A program made the position numbers and the translations under genes. Below, piece by piece: positions 47,001-59,000 of a stretch of 64,000 bases of DNA. Within the stretch, counting starts at the first letter, position 1; every line of letters starts with the position of its first letter. Below the pieces are notes generated by a model, which was not told the origin of the DNA, searched no databases, and was given only the letters and a program-made list of their open reading frames with translations. This DNA is from Channallabes apus (taxonomy: Eukaryota > Chordata > Actinopteri > Siluriformes > Clariidae): positions 15,101,729 through 15,165,728 of the forward strand of contig CM060104.1 of NCBI GenBank assembly GCA_030522415.1. The letters run 5' to 3'.

Positions 47001-50000
47001 TTTCCCCCAGATTAAAAAGGAAGCATTAGTGAGTTGTTGACAATCCACTTTCTGATTTTGTTATTGTTTAATCAAGCTCGAGTTTTTAATTCATTTATTT
47101 TAAGAGTAAAATTTTTCTTTAAGGAAACGTTCATCCAGAATATCTCAACTGGCCCAACTACAGTTACAGAAAGGCTACAATACAGTGGTGTGAAAATCTA
47201 TTTGCCCCCCTCCTGATTTCTTATTCTTATGCATGTTTGTCACACAACATGTTTCTGATCATCAAACACATTTAACTATTAGTCAAAGATAGCACAAGTA
47301 AACACAAAATGCAGTTTTTAAATGAGGGGTTTTATTATTTAGGGAGAAAAAAAATCCAAACCTACATGGCCCTGTGTGAAAAAGTAATTGCCCCCTGAAC
47401 CTAATAACTGCTTGGGCCACCCTTAGCAGCAATAACTGCAATCAAGCGTTTGCGATAACTTGCAACGAGTCTTTTACAGCGCTCTGGAGGAATTTTGGCC
47501 CACTCATCTTTGCAGAATTGTTGTAATTCAGCTTTATTTGAGGGTTTTCTAGCATGAACCGCCTTTTTAAGGTCATGCCACAACATCTCAATAGGATTCA
47601 GGTCAGGACTTTGACTAGGCCACTCCAAAGTCTTCATTTTGTTTTTCTTCAGCCATTCAGAGGTGGATTTGCTGGTGTGTTTTGGGTCATTGTCCTGCTG
47701 CAGCACCCAAGATCGCTTCAGCTTGAGTTGACGAACAGATGGCCGGACATTCTCCTTCAGGATTTTTTGGTAGACAGTAGAATTCATGGTTCCATCTATC
47801 ACAGCAAGCCTTCCAGGTCCTGAAGCAGCAAAACAACCCCAGACCATCACACTACCACCACCATATTTTACTGTTGGTATGATGTTCTTTTTCTGAAATG
47901 CTGTGTTACTTTTACGCCAGATGTAACGAGACACGCACCTTCCAAAATGTTCAACTTTTGTCTCGTCGGTCCACAAGGTATTTTCCCAAAAGTCTTGGCA
48001 ATCATTGAGATGTTTTTTTATCAAAATTGAGACGAGCCTTAATGTTCTTTTTGCTTAAAAGTGATTTGCGCCTTGGAAATCTGCCATGCAGGCCATTTTT
48101 GCCCGATCTCTTTCTTATGGTGGAGTCGTGAACACTGACCTTAATTGAGGCAAGTGAGGCCTGCAGTTCTTTAGATGTTGTCCTGGGGTCTTTTGTGGCC
48201 TCTCGGATGAGTCGTCTCTGCGCTCTTGGGGTAATTTTGGTCGGCCGGCCACTCCTGGGAAGGTTCACCACTGTTCCATGTTTTTGCCATTTGTGGATAA
48301 TGGCTCTCACTGTGGTTCGCTGGAGTCCCAAAGCTTTAGAAATGGCTTTATAACCTTTACCAGACTGATAGATCTCAATTACTTTTGTTCTCATTTGTTC
48401 CTGAATTTCTTTGGATCTTGGCATGATGTCTAGCTTTTGAGGTGCTTTTGGTCTACTTCTCTGTGTCAGGTAGCTCCTATTTAAGTGATTTCTTGATTGA
48501 AACAGGTGTGGCAGTAATCAGGCCTGGGGGTGACTACAGAAATTGAACTCAGGTGTGATAAACCACAGTTAAGTTATTTTTTAACAAGGGGGGCAATCAC
48601 TTTTTCACACAGGGCCATGTAGATTTGGAGTTTTTTTTCTCCCTTAATAACGTAAACCTTCATTTTAAAACTGCATTTTGTGTTCAATTATGTTATCTTT
48701 GTCTAATAGTTAATGGTTTTTGATGAGCAGAAACATTTAAGTGTGACAAACATGCAAAAGAATAAGAAATCAGGAAGGGGGCAAATAGTTTTTCACACCA
48801 CTGTATATAATAAAATTATTTGTTAAGCAGTTCAGCTAGCTGCTTTTCTTCATTAATCTGCCTCAGTAATATTTGTGCAGCAGTCCCAGCAGTGTCTGAT
48901 TTATGCAGTTTTCGCTTTCCTGGCAAGATATCCCAAAGGGTAGTTTTGCTTTAATAAACATTTTCCTTCCAGTGACTGTCTTGCATCTCTGATTATAAAA
49001 TATCATCAAAGTAGAATGCCCCACAGGAAATGAAATCAAGGAATCTTTATTCTTTATTGCCCCTAGAAACTCTACCTCAAAATAAGATGAATGTGTCAGA
49101 AACATAAAGTGTCCCTAGGCTTGGGATAGACACCAAACTTGGGATAGACACCAAGGGCAAAGTTGAAAACTTAACTTTGAAATGCATAGCAAGAATTCAT
49201 GCATTAAGAGATTAATGCTTGTGTTTCCTCATAGTTGAACCATTGCAAATATTACAACTTTTGTTTAAAGAGAGTATTTGAATTATGAGGGGTTTTGAAT
49301 GTCAAACTAGGACTTTTAATTGTGCAGAATAACAAAACACAGTTATGAGGGTAAAAACTACCATTATCTCTCTACATAATCCCCTGCTACACTAATGTAC
49401 TTCCCAGAGTTTTTATAGTGCTAGGATATCATCAAAGTTTTCTCAGTGCTCCAGACTTCCTGCTTTGTGTCTGAAACACTGGCTTCCCAGGAACTCCTTC
49501 AATCGCCCAAACATGTGGAAATGACATGTGGAGGTCAGGACTGTACATGGGATGTGGCAGTAACTCCCAGCTGAGTTTCATGTGCAATGTGCCAGTGGTG
49601 TTGGTGAAATGATTTTGTGTACAGTTCCCACAGACAGATGCGTCTCTTCTGCAAGTTGGCAACAAGTTATCTGTTTGATTTTCAAGGATCAGACATTCCA
49701 GTCGCTGAATGTTTATGGGAATAACTGCAGTGGCCACCTCGTCTGAGATCATCGTTCATGGATGTATGGACTTCTTTCAAATGTTCGCACCATTCAAATG
49801 TTTTACTGCCCCTAAGAGTCTCATCACCGTCCTGTGCTTAAAGTCTTCTGTAAATGTTTTATACCTTCATTCACAAGAAAGTTAGTCCCAGTTTGACTTA
49901 AACATGCTTTATATCATATTATATTGCAGTATTTTTAAATTCTCAAATCTGATTGGTCAGAAAGTGTTCAATAATTTTCTGTAACAGTCAATATAAACAC

Positions 50001-53000
50001 TGGCTTGTATAAATACCAGTGTAATGTGTGGTTGTTTCTAAATTTACACAAGGATATATATGGTAGGCATAATCTAAACCTAGTATTACATGGATAAAAT
50101 CAGTGTGTGTAATTGTTATGATGAGTCTTTTTTTCCCCCCTTTTTTTTCCGTCTCGTCTTTTGTGACTCTTCAGTATCAGTGCTTTGCAGATGTAAAAAT
50201 TAAAGCTTCTTTTTATGTTTTCTGAAACAAAAGACTCTTCGGGACAGAGGAATTTTTGCTTCTTATTTCTCACTAACATGAAACGCTGCTTTTTTTTATA
50301 GCTCTTCTTACAGGAAGTAAGTGATAACAGGAACATATTTGTCCCATGGCAACATTAAATGTAACTAAAGTGATGAGGTCATTCCTCAGTGAATACAATT
50401 TTTTAGCGTTTGCAAAAGTTTGTGGTGTACGAGCAATTTGTTATCTTTGGTAAAGAATTTAGAAGTTTGGACAGGACATTCATTGTATCCCGCTGTTGAT
50501 TAATATCTTATCGTAGCATGCTCATTCATGCTCTAATCACTGTAGCATCAGTGTCTTTTTCAGACATTTCCACATCTTTATCTTCATATTCATGCATTCT
50601 GGAAACCGTTAGTGTATGATTACCATTTGCCTGATCTTGCTTGCTTTATTGTGCTCCTGGTTTATTGTGGTCTACTTCTGTAGACATCAGTCCATCTTTC
50701 ACAGGAGTCTTGTAGTTCTCCTTTAGAATGAAGCAGTCATTCCTAACAAGAGCAGTTGTGAAAAAATAAAGTCAAGTATCCACTTCCGCATGTGAACAAA
50801 ACTAAGCAAGACTGGACATTGACATTTGTGTTGACAACAATAGCCTTAACATTGGAAAGAATGGCTCTTGGTTTTTTAACTACTTCTTCTTTTTAGTGTT
50901 TAATGTCTTGAATGTGGCCTTTAAATATATGAAATCCTGTTCTTTGTTTTAGAGCTGCTTTTAGAGCTTTATTTCAATGCATGCTGTGTCTTTAGAAAGT
51001 GTTAAAAAATTTACTCACATTGCTGTCTGTCTGAATGGTGGCATGTTCCTGTAAATCACCAAACATTTCCGCAAAGAAAAGAAGGCTTTACATATGCCAT
51101 TTTACAAGTATAGTGGTATCTCGGCATACGAACGGCCCGATACGAACGCCCCGAACGAATTTTCAGTTTAAGGACTGAAATTTTGCAAGAAATGTGCCTC
51201 ATGCAAAGCATTTTCGGTATACGAGAGACTGAACTGAGCCGAACCGTGCCCTGGCTTGCTCCTACATTCCATGCAAGCTCGGGAGCTGCTAAAAACTTGG
51301 TTCATAAATTGAAAGCCAGGCAAAGCGACTTTAGAAATGTTTGTAGATTTTTTTGCATTTTGTGCAAGAAGCAAGCATGGCAGCAAGAAGGAAAGGGAGT
51401 CACTTTCAGTTTAGTTTTTAAAGAGCCAGTTCCAGAGGAATCATGAATTAAGGTTAAGTGAGGTTTAATGTCTATTTACCGTATTTCATATTTTATTTTA
51501 TTTGCATGTCTTTTTTATGTTTTGATTGTCTTTATATGTAAAAATATGATTATAGTGTTGGAAATTGCCAATATTTTTTGGGTTACTGGAACAGGTCTGC
51601 ATTTACATTATTTCCTATGGAAAAATGCGTTTCGCAATACCGCTTTCAGAACTTGCCTCTGAAATGGATTAAATTCATATGTTGAGGTACCACTCACTGT
51701 ACAGAAAGAGGATAGAGGTGAACCTTTTTACAGCAGTACAAAGCTGCCATAATCTTTGGTCTAACCAAAACATAAGTCTTGCTTAATATCTTAATATACT
51801 AACATGAATGCTTGTTTAAGGGGAAAAAAAAGTTACATACAAAAATTTTACTACCTGGATTTAAGCAGGTAATAGTGGTTGGATCAGCTTGAACACTTTG
51901 AAATAATTAATCAAGTATTGCACAAAATATTTCTCCATCAAAGCAAATAAATATTCCTTCATATCCCTGCATGTTTATTTTGTCTTCAGGTTGTTTTGCT
52001 GAGTGGTCATCTGGACAGTTGGGATGTAGGACAGGGGGCTATGGATGATGGAGGTGGAGTCGCGATTTCTTGGGAAGCCTTGTCTCTCATCAAAGACCTG
52101 GGTAAGAATCTGCTAGCAAAGTATTGCAGACCTGGGACAAAAGAATACTTTTGGAAATGAACAGTAGGCCACAGTGATATACTGAATTATATGGGATTTG
52201 TACTACTGTATTACAAGTCTAGGGATGTATCTGTGCGGATTTATTCTCCTTCAAGGTGTTAGGATTCTTAGAGCTGCTTAATCATGCTTTATTTGAGATC
52301 ACAATTTTTTGCTTCACTGCTCAATATATTCAGTTAAAGTAAACATAATAGCTTGCTTAGCTTGCATAAAAGCTTGGTTAGCTTTGAGCTGAATTGTTGA
52401 AGTAAAAATTGTTTTTCAGTAAGCTATTTTTGAATTATTGAGCTGGTTGTGTTGAAATATTAAGACTTGTTTACTTAATGAAATATACCCTCTAAAATAT
52501 ACCCTCTGAATATACCCTCATTTTTCTCATGCATGTCTAGTAGACTGTAAATATACTCTCAATTCCAGCTTGCATGTCAGACAATGCTGTTTTACAGTGC
52601 TTAAAGAAATATTATAAGAAATATTATGTCATGATTGAGGAAATGAATCATATGTCGTCTACAGAGGGGTTTATATTTGATACATATGGCTTTATTTACG
52701 TTGAAGTGTAGCAACAGTCTCTTAAGAAAAAATCAAATACCACTGCATTCATAGCCAATAATGCTAAATATACTACATTAAATATGTCCACAGAAGAACA
52801 ATGACAGAGGGCAAATGTTTTCTGTAAGTCTTCACAAGGTTTTCACACACTGTTGTTGGCATTTTGGCCCATTCCTCCAATGCAGATCTCCTCAGTGATG
52901 TTTTGGGGCTGTCGCTGGACAACACAGACTTTCGACTCCCACCAAAGATTTTCTATGGGGTTGAGATCTGGAGACTGGCTAGGCCACTCCAGGACCTTCA

Positions 53001-56000
53001 AATGCTTCACTGTTGCTCAGGCGGTGTGTTTGGGATCATTGTCATGCTGAAAGACCCAGCTATGTTTCATCTGCCCATGCTGATGGAAGGAGGTTTTCAC
53101 TCAAAATCTCACAATACATGGCCCCATTCATTCTTTCCTTTATACGGATAAGTCGTCCTGGTCCCTTTCCCCAGGAAAACAGCCCCAAAGCATGATGTTT
53201 CCACCTCCATGCTTCACAGTAGGTATGGTGTTCTTTAGATGCAACTCAGCATTCTTTCTCCTCCAAACACAAAGTTCTATTTGTGTTTCATCTGACCATA
53301 TAACATTCTCCCAATCCTCTTCTGGATCATACAAATGCTCTCTAGCAAACTTCAGGACATGTACTGGCACTGCGCGATTTGAGTCACTGGCGGCACAGTG
53401 TGTTACTTTGTTACTTTGGTCCCAGCTCTCTGCAGGCCATTAACTAGGTCCCCCTTGTGGTTCTGGGATTTTTGCTCACAGTTTTTGTGATCATTTTGAC
53501 CCCACGGGAGCCCCAGATCCAGGGAGATTATCCGTGGTCTTGTGTTTTCCATTGTCTAATAATTGTTCCCACAGTTGATTTCTTCACACCAAGCTACTTA
53601 CTGTACCTATTGCAGTCTTCCCAGCCTGGTGCAGGTCTACAATTTTGTTTCTGGTGTCCTTTGACAGCTCTTTGGTTTTGGCCATAGTTTGGAGTGTGAC
53701 TGTTTGAAGTTGTGGACAGGTGTCTTTTATACTGATAACGAGTTTAAACAGATGCCATTAATACAGGTAACGGAGGACAGCGGAGCCTCTTAAAGGAGAA
53801 GTTACAGGTCTGTGAGAGCCAGAAATTTTGTTTGTTTGTAGGTGACCAAATACTTATTTTACCAAGGAATTTACCAATTAATTCATTAAAAATCCTACAA
53901 TTAAATTTTCTGGATTTTTTTTTTCTTATTTTGTCTCTCATAGTTGAGGTATACTTATGATGAAACTTACACGCCTCTCTCATCTTTTTAAGTGGGAGAA
54001 CATGTACAATTGGTGGCTGACTAAATACTTTTTTGCCCCACTGTACTTCAAAGCAATATGTATTGTTAGGATTTGTTAAGGTTAAGATTTAATTAAATTT
54101 CAGGACAGTTCAGAGTTTTCCAACAGAATTTTTTCAAATGTTAATCCTTGTATTTTAATCAAGTGTCACTAGAAAACTACACCAAAACTTACATAGAGTA
54201 TACAGTATATCCTTAAACTAAGTGTTTTGTTTTTGAGTTCTTAAAATCTTGTACCCTAAACAACAGTCACTAACCCGTAAAGTTACATCTTACTTACAAT
54301 AAAGTCAGACAATTTTAATGCAGATAAATTTTGCTTATATTTAGAGAGACCAGAGAAATAGATTTGACCATGATGCTCCGCCTGCTGTAGGTCACCTTTT
54401 CTGTCCTAGCCTGTTTTTCTGCCAAAACTTTTTTGGACTCTGACATTTCTTGTCCATTTTGCTCAAAATCGTTTGTACTTCCTGTAAGAAATTACACATT
54501 GTCATCCTGTATAATTCTGTGTAATTCAGTATTCCTCATACTGTCTATTTTTTGGCCTGTAGGGCTGCGTCCTAAGAGGACACTGAGAGCTGTGCTTTGG
54601 TCTGCTGAGGAAGCAGGAGGAGTGGGAGCTATGCAATATTACCAGCAGCACAAAGTATTTACATTTCACTGCAGTATTTCTTATATAATGTGCATGATTA
54701 TTATATTCACATATTTATCCATTACCTCTACTTTTTTTTTTCACTTTTTGTGAAAAAAATACCTTAAGTTTGGTATTGCTAGTTTGTATCCACTAGGATA
54801 CCACTTTTTCTCCAAGTGATGCTAACCTCTATATCTTTTAAAACTATTGCTCCTACTGCATCACATGGCAAGAATGGTGCTGATTGCCAGGGAATAGAGT
54901 TTAATGTCATCTCTCCCATTTGGAGAGTTTGGGCAGTTTTGCTCTCTCGAATCCCAGGCTGTGGAATTGTCTCATTTTGTTCATCTCCAATTTGGTCATC
55001 CTCTGCATCCACATTTTTTTTAAAAATGCTTTGCTGCACATACTGTACAGTACTCGTTTTCACGAGAAGTAGCACACAGCCAGTGGTATATTGTAAAGGT
55101 CAATATTTTGTAAAGCAATCTCGACTATGAGACCATGCTTTTGCACAACAATACTTTAATAATAATAATAATAATAATAAAGAATGTGCCTGGCTTATTT
55201 AAAACATTTTGAATTTGGTCATAAAGACAGGATGTGGTCTCCCTATTGGTGTTCATTGCCATGAAAAGCATATCATCATACTATCCTCATAACTCATACT
55301 AGCAGTTCTTTTTTAAGGATGACTAGTAGATTTGGTCAATTCAAATACTTAAGGCTTGAATAACTTGTTACTTCACCAAAAATGTGATCTTTTTTTCATT
55401 TTTTACTATTTAAATTTCATCCCTCCACAGAAAAACATTTCAAACTTTGACCTGGTGATGGAGTCTGATATGGGCACATTTGCCCCTGTTGGACTGCAAT
55501 TTACTGGCAATGACGAAGCCAGAGCCATTATGAAAGAAGTAATGAAATTGCTGGCACCCATAAATGTGACATCCCTGGAGAAACATGGAGAAGGAACTGA
55601 TATAAATATGTGGATGCAGGCTGGAGTACCAGGTCAGTTTCAGGTCATTTATCAACACAAGATAAATCTTTATTTATCCCGAAATACCCTACTTAAATGT
55701 ATTTTAAGTAATTTATTGCGATTCTTATGCATAAGATTTTTTTTTATAGTATTCCGTTGTTAGTCATACTTGGCCACTGAGTTCATAATTATGTTGCCTC
55801 ATTCAAAATCAAATTCTATAAAACTGTATAATTTTTATCTACATTAATGTTATAATAAAATTTTTTCTACATACTGCTGTCCAATGTAGTACAAGCAATG
55901 ACCTTTTAAATATCACAGATAATCTTGTGAGGGTTTTTTTTTTTTTTTTTGGTCTTCATATGTTATTGCATTATTTTATTTCACCAGTGTAAAGAAACCA

Positions 56001-59000
56001 TTGTGTTCCAGTCAGTCACGAACTCAGGGACATTGTTTCTAATCTATTAAAAAGAGAACTAAGTATTAAATGAGTTCAGGTAAAGAACCATAACATTATC
56101 TCCATAATTTTAAATATGTGTGGAGAGTCAGAGCACCACACAGATTCACTTGGGTGCTGTTGGACCAACATATTGAAAAGACTTTATTAGGGGTACAAGT
56201 ATGTTTAAACCCACCAGACAGAGTGGAATCACTTTTCAGAGCTGCTGAAGTACTTTATTAATGTGGTGTGGTACAAGTAAGATATTTTCCCCATAACAAA
56301 AGGAAACTCCTTCTCCAGCATAATAAACTTCAACATATGCAGTATGAGAATAGGCTTCCCCCGTATTTCCCTAACAATTTGGTAGCTTGCCGTTTCCCTT
56401 CCACTGGTTCGCTCTCCTCTATCACACAGCAGCTACCACCTTAGGAGGGTGAAGGCAAACACATGCCTCCCAACATGATACGCAAACGAGATCCATCTTT
56501 TCGAACTGCTGCTCATGCTGTGTTGCAGGTCACTGTGACTCATTCAGAGGAAAACTAATCTCTTCTGCATACCAGTGCTCATAGATGTTTGTGATGTAAT
56601 ATCACAAAGACTTCCATGAACACAACCAACAAGGAAAAAAAGACCAGATTCTAGGCTCCTGGTCGTGTGGTCTCCTAAAGAAAGTGCGAAAAAGTGCAGA
56701 TTTTCTGTTGTGTCACTTGGGCACTCGGAAACATCTAATTTGATTTTACATATGTTTAACTGAATATTCTGCTTTAGACATCGAAGGATATGAATTTGTA
56801 TCGTTCCTGGAAGCATTAAATAGCACAAATGTTTTAACCCCCTTTCATGTGATTTGTATTCTGCTGATTAAAATGAGACTTCCTGAGTGTGTTTAATCTA
56901 TAAATAATATTTCTGTTAGTATTCATCGTAATATTTGAAAAGGAAAAGCATCCTTTTTGTTTTGCTGTGTTTTCTATTCTCTGTGCTGAAAGAAATTATC
57001 TATTTTTTCCTGTTCTTATCAGTCGTGTTGCTGTGGCTGCAAATTAACTTGTTTACCTTGTTGGATTTGCTTTGTGCTTTTTGATTGTAGGCATGGCAAA
57101 GTCCTGTCTGTGAAGTCCAGTATAAGTATTTTGAAGGCTGATCATTAATGAACTGTAACAAAAGACTTAACTTTTCATGTTTTACAAAATGTTGTTCTCC
57201 CAATAGCTGATAGATCGTCATGACATCAGTTAGGCTTTGGAAAATGTGAAGCATACAATGTCAATGAGAAAATGTATAGCGACTACTTTGCAGTGGTTTC
57301 AAACCAAAATGTTTAAACAAATGAGTCACACCAACATCCAGCTGTCCAAACATGCACAGCTCTGTAGACTGACTGAGATGAATTTTTGCTCATTCTCTGT
57401 GTAAATATATTTTGCAGTATGTCAAGCATACTCATGTTTTTCCTTCAATAGACTGCATCATCTACTGCTTTAGTGCTGAAGTGAATAAGGCCTGCTATCT
57501 CTTTTTTCTTCATTCATTATAGCATGTTAAGCTGTTTGGAATTTGTTCAATGCTTGATAAAGTTGGCTTTGTCATACTGTACAAACGCCTGAACATTAAG
57601 ACAGGCCCGTAATCTCCTTTTTAGCACAACAATTTATTGCCCTGCTGTACTATTTAAATATTGTGTTGATGTGTATAAGGTTTTTTTTTTTTTTTTGCTG
57701 TGCTGAAAATAGCTAAAAATCCATGGTTCAACATCCTATTCCAAGTGGTGTTTTTAAAGCTTATGAGTGTTTGCTGCATTTCCTCAAGAATGGTTCTGGA
57801 TGAAGAGATTCCCATCTGGAAACAGTACAGAAACTGGAGAACTCTTTAACTACAAACACATGTTCGCTCTATGGCGGTTCTTCCATTTTCCCATCCAATC
57901 TTGAAATGGAAACAATTAGAATGGAAAATGTTCCTCAAATGACTTATATCAGGACCTGTGTGTGTGTGTGTGTGTGAGTGACAGAGAGCGAGAGTATGGT
58001 ATGTTAAAGGTTTGGTTCCAAAACAAGCATTACAATGTAAGAGGATACATAGTGCCTATGACTAAGGCAGCACATGTCAGAAACCTTTTGATGACTGTTG
58101 ACCTTTCAGTCATCAAATTCTTTACGTGAGAGCTTTAGGCACATGACATGCAGCTCAATGACTCAAGCGAGTCTAAGTAAGAACAATGAAACCAGCAGAA
58201 ACAGCCCCCCTCTAAAAGTATGGGCCAATTCTGTTACACACCAAAGACATTTGGGTTTGAGAGCAAAAGATGAGACAATATGCAACAATAGTACAGAATT
58301 TTAGCTTACGTTTCCTGAAACAACTTACAACATGGCACCTTTTGTTTGAACCCACTTATTTTCAAGTGATCAGATGTATAGCAAGATGTGACTGATGGGC
58401 TTGTCTTGTTGTTCATGTGTGTTCTGTTAGATGAATTGTTTAATCAGTTAATGAATGTTTACTGTTTAGATTTAAACCCTGGCTTTTACCTGTGAGGATT
58501 GCCTTTGTTGTTAAAAAGACCAAAATCAAGACCAGAGAGCTGTCTCTGGTGGAAAAGCAAGCTATTTCTAATTTGAGGAAATAGGGAAATTTTATCAGCC
58601 ATTGCACATAAAATTTTTCTAATTCACTTATGATGTAACTTTACAGGTTAGTGACTGTTGTTTAGGGTATAAGATTTTAAGAACTCAAAAACAAAACACT
58701 TAGTTTAAGGATATACTGTATACTGTATGTAAGTTTTGGTGTAGTTTTCTAGTGACACTTGATTAAAATACAAGGATTAACATTTGAAAAAATTCTGTTG
58801 GAAAACTCTGAACTGTCCTGAAATTAAATTAAATCTTCATAGTTTAGCCGTGCAATGCTTACATATATGCATGTACGTGACCTAAAATAGAAAAACCCCA
58901 AGACAAGGAAAATATTGCACTAGAGAATACAATTAAATAGAGGAAACAGTATAAAATTTAATAAAAAATTAAAATATATAGTTTACTCAAGAACAGTGTA

